Origin: Atrichornis clamosus
Taxonomy: Eukaryota > Chordata > Aves > Passeriformes > Menuridae
DNA length: 64,000 bases
Direction of reading: 5' to 3'
Assembly (NCBI GenBank): GCA_013400975.1
Contig: WBMZ01014178.1
Span: 998-64,997 of the forward strand
Translations under genes and position numbers: made by a program
Notes under the pieces: model-generated
What the model saw: only the letters and a program-made list of their open reading frames with translations
Databases searched by the model: none
What the model was told of the DNA's origin: nothing
Shown: piece by piece, positions 33,001-44,150 of the stretch
Layout: every line of letters starts with the position of its first letter
How positions within the stretch are numbered: position 1 is the first letter of the stretch

Positions 33001-34468
33001 CTGCGTGTGAGGGCTGACGGCGTAGTCTGTGTTTGTTATGTGTCCCTGCATCATGGGGTCTGCACAGGAATACTGGAAGGATATCCCAAATGGAGAGATC
33101 TCAGCCCTCAGCAGTCCTAATCCACCTCTTGAACTGTTTTCCAGGGCTTGCAGATGGCTCCCTGGTGTTAGGCAGACAACCCAAGTGCCTGGCTCCTCGA
33201 AGGGCTGTCAAAGTGGAGGTGTGATGTCCGAGCTGATGCTCACCTAAATCCATCCAGTCTGGAGGTGGGAAAGGGGGAATTGTGCCTTTTAGATTTACCC
33301 AGAGCAACCCTGGCAGTCACACCACATCTAAAGCCGTTTTCCAGCCTTTTATGTGACAGAGTTTTTTGATAACCCTCTAAGGGCTCTGATGTTTTCAGAG
33401 CCTTTTGTGTGTCAAAGCCAGCCCTGGGCTGGGTGTTTCCTTTCTGCTCCACGAGGAGCACTTCTGCCACCCGGATCATCTCCGGAGGGGTTAAGTTCCC
33501 TGTGGGAGATGCTGATTTCATTACAACCCTGGGCTATAAACACTGCGTGCTGCGGCCCTGACTAATTGCTGGGTGTTATTGGCAGATGGAAAAGTGTGCG
33601 TGGGCCAGGAGATCTATTCAGCCCCTTGCTCTCTGCCAGCAAGTGAGTTATCTCCCTCTCAAGTGATTTTTATTTCGCTTCTTAATCTTATTTGTAAATG
33701 CGATCCCCGATGACACACGTCAAAAACCTTGGCTTGCAGCACAACCTTGCTGAGATGGAGCTGGAAGGAGCTCCAAAATGCATAAGCTGTTTTAAACATG
33801 GAGTTAAAATCCTTATTCTTTATTATCTCCCTGTTTGGACTTATTTGGGCTAAGTGGGTGAGTGGAAAGGGGAGATGTTACTTTGGGATTTAAAGAGGTT
33901 GGGGAAGGGGGAACATGCCTTGTGCCTGGATGAGGAACCAGAATCTTGGTGGAAGATGATTTCTTCTCCCAACTTGTTGTTTTCCCGAGTGCATCTGAGT
34001 GGGTCACTTCTCATCTGTCAAAGGTGCCCATGAGAAGTTGCAAGGGTGATGGAGAGAATTATGTTAGCTAAAAATCATTAAAACTCTTATTCAACCTAGT
34101 ACTGAAATACTCTGCTGTAGCTTGAGGTGGTTACAGGGGGAGGAAGGATTCTGTGGAGCCTGGGCTTTCCTTAGCTTCATGCAAGGATGTAATTATAGAA
34201 GCTTATATCTAATTTTACATGGTTAAATGTGTGTTGAAAGTGCTACTTCCATCCACAAAGATGTTTAAGCAATGCTTTGATTCCAGAGGGAGCTACGAAC
34301 ACAGATCTAGTGTGAATCAAATGTGACTTCCCCTCAGCTGCAGCCCTGTGGTTGTCTTTGCTCAGGTTAGCAATTTTATTAAAATCAGAGGAGTGGTTCT
34401 GTACTTCAGTTCAGGGGTTCTTGGTCTGGAGATGCTGCTGTTGGACAGCAAAACTGAATGGCAGCAAT
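30037..34468. other. Unique non-coding DNA
   Basis: No transposon is recognised. A short A-run lies near 30306-30316. The CpG cluster with TATA-like motif at 31.3-31.55 kb is listed separately. A few frames of 120-140 codons (31731-32096 minus, 32194-32619 plus) match no known family and overlap on opposite strands or neighbouring frames without support. Confidence 0.5.
31265..31553 (+). promoter_or_regulatory. Promoter-like CpG cluster with TATA-like box and 44-codon frame
   Basis: A CA-rich stretch (31267-31299) precedes CATAAAAACC (TATA-like, 31306-31315). About 70 bp downstream there is a dense CpG cluster at 31370-31416, with about 12 CpG in 75 bp including GCGGCCGCCGCTGCCGCCGC. An ATG at 31419 with G at -3 opens a 44-codon frame ending at TAA 31551-31553. 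The short peptide starts MQLQSSCAEPQPG and is not recognised. The order of elements resembles a small promoter and 5' UTR, but each element alone is common. It may equally be a GC-rich enhancer or a chance arrangement. Confidence 0.2.
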
Positions 34469-34622
34469 GGAATCATCAGAGAATCCTGGAATGGTTTGGG
34501 TTGGAAGGGACCATTAAGATCATCCAGTTCCAAACCCCCTGCAGGGGGTAGGGCAGGGACAATTTCCACTAGACCAGATTGCTCCAAATCCCATCCAGCC
34601 TGGCCTTGAACACTTCCAGGTA
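34469..34622 (-). mobile_element. CR1 LINE 3' end, reverse orientation
   Basis: On the + strand: AATCATCAGAGAATCCTGG, AATGGTTTGGGTTGGAAGGG, ATTAAGATCATCCAGTTCC, CCACTAGACCAGATTGCTCC and CCAGCCTGGCCTTGAACACT. The CACTAGACC variant (GGTCTAGTGG in sense) matches the copies at 7733 and 27012. The segment around 34535-34560 is altered to CTGCAGGGGGTAGGGCAGGG. It is 5'-truncated after TTCCAGG. Confidence 0.95.
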
Positions 34623-36610
34623 TGCATCCTACACAGGGCAGTTGTGTGCAGCCATACGTGGGATCTGCTCTGAGATCTGTTGGGAATGGTGTGCTGAGAG
34701 GATCCTGCCTTGCCAAAAGGAAGAGGGAATGGGGGTAGGATCATAATTTCCAGGGAAATCCCTCCCAGCTTTTCTCTGAATTCATGTCCAGATAGGGCTG
34801 GGAGATAACTTCCTCCACCATCCAACTGCTAGGATTTCCTCAGAGCCTGAGAAACGGCCTCTTTATCCCTCTGACCTTGCTCTAAATTTGTTTCTTTTTA
34901 AGCTGCTATTTAAAGGGAGGGGGTGCAAGAGAAAGAAGGAAAGTTTGATGTCTTTAATGTTCATGGAAGCAGGCGATTGATAACACTTGCAAGAGCCAGG
35001 CAGAGAGCCAGAGGGATCCTGCGTAAGGCAGCTCTGCCAGCAAAGCTCAGCCTCGCTGGCTGGGGATGCAAAGCTCTGCTTGTTTACGAATCCAGGCCAC
35101 CCCTTCGAGATGCTCTTGCCAATGGCTTCAGACTGGAGGGAGAGTTGTGCACTGAGCCTGATGATCTGAACAAATGCTCACCAGGGACTGTGGCAGGACC
35201 ACCAGCTTCAGGGTCCTTTCCAAAGGCTGCAGGCAGATGGCTTCCCTGCTGGGAGGCACGAGGATTAATTCCTTCCACCTTGACTGCTGCTCTCATGACA
35301 GCTCTGGCTTCGGGCGAAGTGCTGGGGTTTGGCTTTTTCTTTTCTTTAAAAGAGGAGAAACCCATGGAAAAAAAACCTCAGCGTTGCTTTTTTATTTGTG
35401 AGTAGAAAATAGTTCTTATCACAGGTCTGGGAAACTATTGTTCTGATTTTTATAAATATGCCTGTATTCCCCTTGACTTTTTTCCTCTCCCTTCCCACTT
35501 GCTATCTCCTCTGCTGTGTGCCCTTGGCTGCTTCCCAGACACTTCTTGATGCAAAAGGAGATAAGCTGTTACAAGTTATAAAACTCAGAGGTGCTGCACA
35601 CCTCGCACTCCCCTAAATCAAGTCCTTGCCTGGATACTCCCACACATGCAGTGCAAAGGCCCATGATTCCCACTGAGATCCCAGCCACCTTCTCTCCTGG
35701 CTGGAGACTTGTGGATGAACCCGGAGTTGGGAGTCTCGTGTTCCCTGCCAGTGATCAAGGCCTGGGTCCCCTTCCCTGCATCTGCTCTTGGCCAGGTGCC
35801 CTTTCCAACAGCCTTCACTGTGCTGGGCAGGGCCTGAAGGTTAGAGAGGAGCAGGGGTCAAGAACCTCCAGGAACAGCAAGATTTTCAAAGAAAATTGGG
35901 GTGAGCAGGTAGATTTTCAGCCAAGTGAAAACCCCCGTGCGTTTATGGTGTTTTGAAGGCACTTTTTCTGTAGTGCTGAGGACCACTGATAGGGGAGGGG
36001 GGAGAAACTTCAAGGGTATTTGAAAAACAGGAGAGAAAAGTCCCTGGCCATGCTGTTTTCAAGCATTGGCCCCAAGGATTCAGTTTTATTCTTCCGGTGA
36101 CTCACAGCATGACATTGGCTCTGTTCTCCTTCCTTGGAAAGGAAATAAGGAAGGCTAGCAATCTATCTTAAATATATTTTCACATACCATACCTTATTCC
36201 CTTTTGCAAATTGTAAGAGTTTCTTTGCCTGGAAGGTGCTGTGCACAAGCCAAGCGGATTCAGAGGGTGTAAATCTCTGTGATGGGATGAGGTTTCTAAG
36301 AACCCCTCTATTCTCATGGATCTGTGGCTCCCTTTGCAGCACATCAACACACTGCCAGGCTTGATGTGGTTACTCTTTGGCATCCTCACGAACTGAGGCT
36401 TCTCGGGGAGGTGGGAAGCACCTACAAGGCAGCTTTGGGGGATCCTTGTTTGCAGGCAGTGGATGAATTTGAGCCGGGAGAAAAGTCTGGTGCTCTGTTT
36501 GTAGCACGTGGAGAGCCACAGGAGCCGGTGATGCTGGGGTGGGCAGGGGGTGTCGGGTCCCTTCCCGTGCAAAACCAGCTGGGAGGAGGAGGAGGGGATG
36601 AGTCGGGCAG

Positions 36611-36639
36611 AGAGGAGGAGGAGGAGGAGGAGGAGGAGG
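36611..36639. repeat. GAG/GGA trinucleotide microsatellite
   Basis: About nine GAG units run without interruption. The array lies immediately left of a 12-bp duplication and inside a GC-rich neighbourhood. It gives rise to a poly-Glu run in a 126-codon + frame, which is an artefact of the repeat. Confidence 0.95.
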
Positions 36640-36663
36640 GGACAGCTGACCGGACAGCTGACC
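36640..36663. repeat. Perfect 12-bp duplication carrying two CAGCTG E-boxes
   Basis: GGACAGCTGACC occurs twice in direct succession (36640-36651 and 36652-36663). Each copy has a palindromic CAGCTG E-box, the type bound by myogenic and other class A/B bHLH factors. The spacing is 12 bp centre to centre. Confidence 0.9.
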
Positions 36664-37810
36664 CCCGCTGGGGCTGTCACGCCGCGGTGCCTGCTCTGTG
36701 TTAGGGCAGGCGAGGAGCGGTCCCGTCGCTGCTCCGCTCACCCGCAGGGCTCTGCCTCGCCTTAAAAGAGGCACAGATCTAAATCCCTGCGGAACTTCAA
36801 AGCAACGCCGGGAAGATTAGGCTCTTTCAGAGTCAGGGGGCAGAGGAGCAAGAGGGAGAAGGGATTTTGAGGTTCAAATGCTGCTGAGGACCCTTAAGCT
36901 CGCTCTCTCTGGGGAGGAGGGGGGGCTTGACGCCTCTGCTTTGGGAGATGCTCGTAGCAGATCAGGACCCTGTTACTCCCTGTGTCTGTTCCCCAAGCCG
37001 CGGGCTCTTACTTCCCTCCTAGCTGCTCCCTGCTCCTTTTCATTAGCAGCTCTCAGCAGTGCAAAGGAATCGGGCTCAGAAGGATGAGTTCATCTCCTAA
37101 AACTTTGTACTGGTGCCAGCGGGTCAGTCACTTTGCAAAAAGAAACTTCCCTGGGAGAAACACTATCCCCTTTGAGAAAAGGCCAACAAGCCAGAAAAAC
37201 AAACTATCAAAAACGCTGCCTTCCAAAACACTCCTTAGCTTGAATCTTTTTCGAGTATCATCCGGTTGGATGGGTGGGAGGAGAAGCAGAGCCTCCTGTG
37301 CTGAGAATGGAGTCAGGGTATGTCAGGCTATGAGGTGGCACCAAATCTGACGCTGAACACAACACATCCATGTCTCACAGCAATTCCAGGTGGAGCTTTC
37401 ATCCATTTCCCTTTGAACATGCCATGGTGATGTACAGAGCCAGAGCCTCCTTGGAAGGAGTTGTGTTTCCAGCTTGCTCCACTCGCAGTCACTGAACACT
37501 CTGAGGAACAGCACAGCCTGGCTAACACTGGGTTTAAAAATATTACCCAGCACCTCCATGCCTCAAACTACACAGATCCCAAATCTCACAGTTTCTTCTA
37601 GTGTGTGTGTCGCTTTATTTCCTCACAAAGTTCTCTTTCTGCTGGAAAAGGTTTTTCTCATTGAGCAGCAGTGAAGGCAGCTGAAATGTGTTATTCCTGT
37701 AGTGAAATAATGTTTTCCTAATCTCACATCTTTTTTTCAAGCATGTCCACATGTAGTGCACTTCCAGAACAATTCACGTCCCAGGCACAGCTGCAGAGAG
37801 TACTGAGAAA

Positions 37811-37862
37811 GGTTTAACTCCATGATTTTGGAGGTCTTTTCCAACCTTAATGATTCCATAAC
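37811..37862 (+). mobile_element. Short older CR1 3' end
   Basis: The segment has GGTTTAACTCCATGATTTTG, GAGGTCTTTTCCAACCTTAA and TGATTCCATAA. It matches the end of an older CR1 subfamily similar to the scrap at 29985. Only about 50 bp are recognisable. Confidence 0.7.
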
Positions 37863-40800
37863 TGCTGGCACACTCCAGTCCTGCTCCTCTCTGTGTTGGA
37901 CACTGTAAGAAACTAAACCAACTTGCCTGTCCCTCTGCTTGAGTTAAGCTTTTATTTGTGTTTTTTGCATCTTTCCTCCTTGTTCTGCTGCACATAAGCC
38001 AAGGCGGGCAGAAGGAGGGGCAAAAAAAAAAAGTGTTGTTAGAACGGCAGCACTTTTCCTTGGATTGATAATTCTGGCTCCATCAGAATATCCCTGGGTC
38101 AGAAGTGCAGGAGATCCAGAGCAGCTGCAGGTCATGGGGGCTCAAACAGGGAGAGGTCACTTGTATTTGCAATTGCTGGATGAGGATTTGGGCAAAGGTG
38201 GAGATGCACTTTCTGCTTTTAAGGCCAATGACTTTCAGCCAAGTCTCCTTTGAGTTTCCCCCCGAGTCCCTTCTGTTCTCCAAACTCACTCGTCTGAGTC
38301 ACACCAGCAGCATGGATTGAGCTTCTTATGTGGGCAACAAGGAGGGGACTCCTGACTCTGGGCTTGGGATCAGAGCCTGCAGTCCTGCCAGTAGCTAGGA
38401 AGGAAATCCAGGCTTCAGGATTCAGTCACTGGTTGCCTGCATCCCTGCTGATGCTCCTTCCTTGTTTCCCATGCTTCCTCTTGTGGGTCACCTAGAGATA
38501 ATCCTCTATGGAATCTGAAATGGTCACCAGTTTTCATCCCTCATGGAAATCTGGCCATTGCCATGGCAGAGGTCTCTGAGATGAGACAGGATCGTTAGGC
38601 TGTTGTAATAATTAAATGATCATTCGACTAATGGCAGTATTGCTAAGATTCCATTAAGTACCAACAGATTTGTCCAACATATTCCCAGTAAGAAACAACT
38701 CCTTTTGATTTCTCAGCAGCTTCTGAACTGGGGAATCACCCTTGTGGCCAAGCCCTACCAGCTTCCCAGGGCTCCGGACAAAGGAGGATAAACCCCATTA
38801 GATCCAACCTCGAGTAGCTGAAAATGAGTCCTCTACTGTGGTCAATGTGTTAAAGAATTCTGCTTTTTTTTTCTAGATAACTACTTTAGATCACCCTTAT
38901 CTATTCACTTGTGAGCTGTATGCCTGTAAAGCAGCCATAAAAACCTTCAGAGAACACGGATTTGATCCAACATGTCCATTAATTTTTCCGCATAGGCAGA
39001 GATGAAGATGCAGCAATCTGGAAAGCGTGCTGCTGTTTGGAGCCCAAATAGACTTTTAGTGTCAACCCTTATCCCCTGCTCTCTCAGGCTGATGTTGTAC
39101 GTCACAATCACACTTGAATCTATAGGGCACCACCTCATTTGTCAGTGCCACAAAGCACTTTTGCAGTCAGCCAGGACAAGGGCCATGTTCAAGGCATGAT
39201 CAAACCTTGGACAGAGCGTGAGCAACAGCTCCAGTGAATATTCCTGTCAGAACACGGATTAGAATCTTCTCTAAAGCACCTCCTGCCAAGGGTCTGATGT
39301 CATCTGTCTTCTCGGAGCAGGGAAGTGGTGTGAATTCAATTTTTGTGATGAACAAATCCCTTCCTATGAGCACACTCAGGCTGGAGACCAAGAATTCAAC
39401 TGATTCCTTTTTTCCCTTCTCCCCTTCCCCCATCCCCACCCTGATGAGGTAGATGCTGGCCCTTGCTGGGACTGTAGTGCAGGAGGAGATCCTGGTTTAT
39501 AAAATGACAGCCTCTCCATGGACAAAACTCCTTAGAACAGCAAGGACCGGGCTGAAGATGGAAATCAGGAATTTTGAACATTGAAACCTAGGAGCAACTG
39601 GAGGATGTGGTGGATCCCATCACTCTCATTCAGTCTTGGGCATATGCACCCAGCTGGGCTTAATAGCAAGAGCTGAGTGACAAATATTCCTGCTCAGGTG
39701 AGGCTGCACCTCAGGCTTTCTGTAAAAATAACCAAGCAGGAGTGTAGGTGTTGTTTTCCATGAAAACTCGTACCAGTACCTCCAACTCTCTTGGATCTCT
39801 GTCTTGGGACCTGCACTGACACCTGCAACCACAATGAAAATCCTGAAATTCCAACCAAAGTTCATTGTTTGGCCTCATGCTCTCAGAATGATGGATCAAG
39901 TTGAAGACAGAATTGAAGATTTGCTTTAAATCACTTCCAGCTCTTCGTGCCATGGAGTGGAAGGTGGAATAGCCAGGTTGAATATGACCTCTCTGAGATG
40001 ACACTGCCAGGTACCAAAGCAGATTTCTCTCTGTCCCCACGTCTTCCCAGTCACCTGAGAGATTTTCCTAGGAGCTTGTGCATGGCTTTTCTGTAAAACT
40101 CATCAGCTGCATGGGTTTTATTCCTCTTTGGGGACAGAAGTGTTTAATTAATGCATGTTGCTTTCATATGGTTTGTCACCTTTTATCCCCTTGGTACTTC
40201 ACTCTTCTGAATTGTTGGGTGTGAATTAGGCAGAATTGCCAGGTGAAAAACTCATCCTGAGCTTTCTTGGAAGTGCAGCTCCTGTTGTCCCATCCAAGAC
40301 GGTTTTGAACCACGTGGCTCCAGCACTGTTGGATTGAGGTGATGGAAGGATATACCCAGCTTTGTGAAGGGATTTACAGTTCCTTTGTGTTTCTGCACAG
40401 AGCTCTCCTGATTTATGCCCATCCTATGCTGACACCAACTACAGCCTCCCGGAGCGTCATGAGGTGCCCAGTGCTGATGATGCTTCCGAGGAAATCCTGG
40501 CTCACAGCAGCACAACATCTGGCACGTCCCTACCCAGGTCACAGGTACCTTACCCAGGTGACAACATCTGGCATGTCCCTACCCAGGTCACAGGCACAAC
40601 CTCCCCCAGAGCTCAGGGCCCTGCAGGGCTCTAATCCCCAGCTCTGTGTGGGGTTCGGTGACAACCGTTTCGGATGGATTTAAAATCACTTTTTAAGGGC
40701 TATTGCCAAATGTTAAGAATCAATTTTCAGTGTTTGGTCCCATCTCCTCACTAAAAGTTCAACAGGACAGGGATTGTTGCTGAAATCTTAGTAAGAGCTG

Positions 40801-40889
40801 CTGAAACACAACCAAAAGAACCTTTTGTAAAATAATCCTCCTGTCTTCTTTCTGTCACTGCTACCAAGCTGAATAAAACCAGGAATTTA
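37863..40889. other. Unique non-coding DNA
   Basis: No transposon is recognised. Several minus-strand frames of 60-110 codons succeed each other between 38947 and 40040, in different reading phases. None matches a family known to me, and no shared exon structure is visible. A 49-bp duplication lies at 40512-40594. Confidence 0.5.
40512..40594. repeat. 49-bp tandem duplication
   Basis: A unit starting ACAACATCTGGC at 40512 restarts at 40561. The first 34 bases of the copies differ at one position (CACGTCCC versus CATGTCCC), after which they diverge. Inside, ACCCAGGTSACA occurs three times (40532, 40552, 40581), so the duplication arose in an already repetitive stretch. Confidence 0.9.
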
Positions 40890-40950
40890 GGCCTTGATTC
40901 AGCAAAGCACTTAAATAAGTGCTCACGTTTTAGTGAGCACACTTGCCACG
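40890..40950. repeat. Relic of an old palindromic repeat, copy 1
   Basis: The segment reads TTGATTCAGCAAAGCACTTA followed by a perfect 8-bp inverted repeat, GTGCTCAC (40919-40926) and GTGAGCAC (40933-40940), with a six-base loop. The block GATTCAGCAAAGCA recurs in reverse orientation at 47.95 kb. Sequences of this look (gattcagcaaagcacttaag and its complement around a palindromic centre) are familiar as an ancient dispersed repeat of amniotes. I cannot give a family name with certainty, and a non-autonomous DNA transposon is the likely class. Confidence 0.55.
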
Positions 40951-43900
40951 GGCAGAGTCTGTTCCAGTGCATTGCTCCCATGGCCTTTCCAAAGGATTAT
41001 GAGCTGGTTTTTTTAGAATATACCTTTCAAAATAAAACCCTTCTCCTCCCATAGTGTTTAGTCATCAATCTGTGCCTTCTGCAACAGAGCAAGTTTCAGA
41101 AATGCATTATAAGAAAAGATAAGTGGATTTTGGAATTGACTTTACTGAAAATGGATTATTTTTATAATAGGAAACTGAGTATTTTGCTATATAGCCTAAA
41201 ATTTGAGAGATGGTTTGGCTATAATAACCAAGATACTGCAGGGAATTGAAAGCATCTTTGCCAAACTGCAGAACTTCTAGTTTGGATAATGTTAATCTAG
41301 AAATGGATAAAACTTTTAATGAGTTAAATCAGAGTAGACGAATAGAAATAGAAATAAGGAGAAAGATGAAGCCAGTCCTGTTTCAGGCAGGACATAAACG
41401 CAATATTCTGTTTCTCCAAACTCTCCAAACTCTTGTCACAAGTGGTGGGTACTCCAGCAGTTCTGTGCAGTGTGAGGTCTGAGGAAGCAGCTCACAAGAA
41501 ATTGCAGAGTATCTGGGGATGAAGCAATGTTATTTGTCATAATAATTACTAATCCCTTAAGAAAGCAGAACAATGTTTGGATTGGATGTACGGAAAGATT
41601 AAAATTTCAGCCCGCACTTGAGTTTAATTCTTTTGATTACAAGTTGTTCGTGTTTAGAAGCCCAGAGGAGGCTCAAAACTTGTCCTTTAGCAGACCCTTC
41701 CCCAACTGAACACCCACCCAACCCTTGGAGGGAATGCCCTCATCGGAAGCAGATAATCCTTCCCCAAACAAACCCTTCCTTTCCTTCTTTTCCTCTCTTT
41801 TCCAGCCCTGGCTCTGTGGTATCCTGCCCTATTGTATTACATTATCATATCTTGTCAAGTCGTGGCATGGCATAAAGCAGCTTAATGTGGTGGAAGGAAT
41901 GCAGCTCTATCTGCAGCATCTGCAGTAATCCCTCTGTCAGCTCTGCTTCCCGGAGCCTCCTCCGTGAATTTTGGGAGAGGTGCGATCGATCAAAGCTTCT
42001 CATTTTCATCCCTACCTGGTCTCGTGTTACCTGAACAGGCAGACAAACCTGTGTGTGCCATGTCAAAGAACAGCCCTGATTCCCAGAAGTCGTGCCCGGT
42101 GTTTTTGTTGGACCATCAACGCCTGCCTGTAGCCAGAGAAACGGCTTATCCACGATTTTCCCTTTCCATAGATCGGAGATGTGTCAAACTGCTGCAGTCC
42201 CTGAATCCTCCTCCTGTTCCCGTTGTCTCTGACAAAAAGTGTGATCCTTCATAAAAATCTGGATGGTTTGCAAAAACTTCAGCTGCATCAGCACAGGGAT
42301 TTCAAAGCCTATAAAGAGGAGGAAGAGAAGCACCTACGGGGTTCTTTTCCAGACCAGTTTCTCCCATAAACGTTTCTCATCAGTGTGCTTCTGCTTTAAT
42401 TGCACAGGAATTCCAGTGACATCTTTACTTCCCAGTAAAGTGCATGGGGAGGGATGCCTTATGTAACTTCCCTGCCTGAGTTGCATAAAAATTCATTCTG
42501 CCAAGAAAGTGAGTGCGTTTTGCATGCATTTAAACTTTTAGATCCGTTTATATGGCTTTTATTTCACTCGCTGGACCTGTTATCACATTTCATCCTTAAA
42601 AGTGGCTGGACTTCTCCTTATTTCTCCTCTTGGTGGTAGGGATGGTAACAGGAGAAGAGTACATTCTATTCTGGTTTATTTTTAGGTATTAAATCAGAAC
42701 ATTTCAAGTCCTGGCCCAAGTGGATTATAAAGTTCAGAGTAAATCAGGTCCCATTTCTGTGTTGTTTGTACAGCATCTCGTACATCAGGGTCCTGGCAGA
42801 TAACTCCAAGCATTCTGTTAATGCAGATGATAGCAAGAGGGGCTGGTTCTGGGTGACACGTTCTGCCCACTTTCAGGCATCTCAACGCGTTGCCAAAATC
42901 TCCATTTCGAAGAAAAGTGGGATATCATGTTTAAAACTTCTAGAGAGAGAAAGCTGTGGCTGAAGGAGGTAAATTAAGGTCAGCTGAGAGAAGGAAGAAA
43001 GCCACGAGCTGCTGAGCTCTGTGTGTACATCCAATCTGACATTCCCGTCCGGATAACAACCTGCCCTAGGAAGAGACTTCTCCAGATTAATCCTCCAGGA
43101 TGCTAGGAAGTATTCCCAAGCCATGCATCCTCCCAGGGTGTATCTGCGGATGAAGCACTAAACCTGTGCTGTCGGAAGAGCAGTGGGTGCTTTCCAGGTG
43201 CAGCAAGTCTCTCACCTGTCTTTGTTCCAAACTCAGCACCAGCTTTTCAGCTGTGTAATCACGGATTCAGCCACATCCACCGCCCAAGGTGGATTCAGGA
43301 CAAGTTCTGCAGAGCCATTCTGGTCCTTCCAGTGGGAATTTGATAAAAGTCTCCCTCTTTGGCTCTGTTTATCCCCGGGATAAATGGGTCCAGTGCCACT
43401 GAGCCAAAATGGTGATGGGGACTGGAGGAGAATCGGGTCGGGATAGCAGTGAGCTCTGATCCCACTTGCTGCACAGCCAGCTGGGATTTACACATTGCTG
43501 AAGCCAGGCTCAGGGAAAGCCACCTGCAGAAAACCAGGATCTTGACTGCTGGTCCTGGGCCACAGTTCAACAGGGAACTCAAACAGAATTTCTCTGGTAG
43601 CATTACGGACATTTCTTGGCAGCCCAGTGACATCAAACACCCGGATTTATTTTTTTTTCCCCCTGAATAATTCCCCCTGGGGTAACGTCAGCCCGAGTCT
43701 TTCAAGCTTGCAAGACAATTTAGGTTTCAGTTGCCCGCAGAGCAACAAACACTCAGCGTTCTCCTTCCTGCAGCAGCTTTCCCTGGACAGGGAGTGGGCT
43801 GAGCCCCATCCCACGCACGTGGGAACGCGTGCACGGGACAGAGGTGTGCAGGACTTGGATGCTGGGCTCCAACAGCTGAAGTCATGCCTGTGGTATCACA

Positions 43901-43987
43901 AATATGAGAGCCCAAAGCTGTTTAAAGTGTTTCCAAGTCAAACACTCGAGCACATTTCGTAGCCTTTGAAATACATCTGGCCAAAAG
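40951..43987. other. Unique non-coding DNA
   Basis: No recognisable exon or transposon. A small AAATAG repetition lies at about 41340-41355 and a CTCCAAACTC duplication at about 41414-41433. A T-rich run lies at about 43648-43658. Confidence 0.5.
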
Positions 43988-44150
43988 CTCCTGACAGTGT
44001 GATCTATTAGGCTGTGGAATAGTTTCCCCAGGGAAGTGTTGGAAGGGCTATCATTTGAGTCATTTAGTGCTGAGGGGGATATACTATGGGGAACAATCCC
44101 TCATTAGCTGGGCTAATGGATCTTTCTGCTTCAAACTCTAGTATTCCTAC
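43988..44150 (+). mobile_element. Ancient CR1 LINE 3' end
   Basis: The segment has CTATTAGGCTGTGGAATAGT, CCCCAGGGAAGTGTTGGAAG, CATTTGAGTCATTTAGTGCT, ACTATGGGGAACAATCCCTC and a tail near CTCTAGTATTCCTAC. This matches the layout of very old CR1 copies shared by birds and other sauropsids (TTAGGCTGTGGAATAG type), with many substitutions. It has no coding capacity. Confidence 0.75.

Larger units (their letters stand above)
34623..37810. other. Unique non-coding DNA
   Basis: No transposon is recognised. A 160-codon + frame at 34923-35405, with other frames open in the same stretch, resembles no family known to me. The GAG repeat and E-box duplication at 36.6 kb are listed separately. From 36660 to 36830 CpG content is raised (about 13 CpG in 160 bp), including CACGCCGCGG. 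Confidence 0.5.

Noticed and set aside
38947..40040. Succession of minus-strand frames that look protein-like in composition
   Set aside because: Frames change phase repeatedly, no family is recognised and no splice pattern joins them. A decayed pseudogene is possible but not supported.
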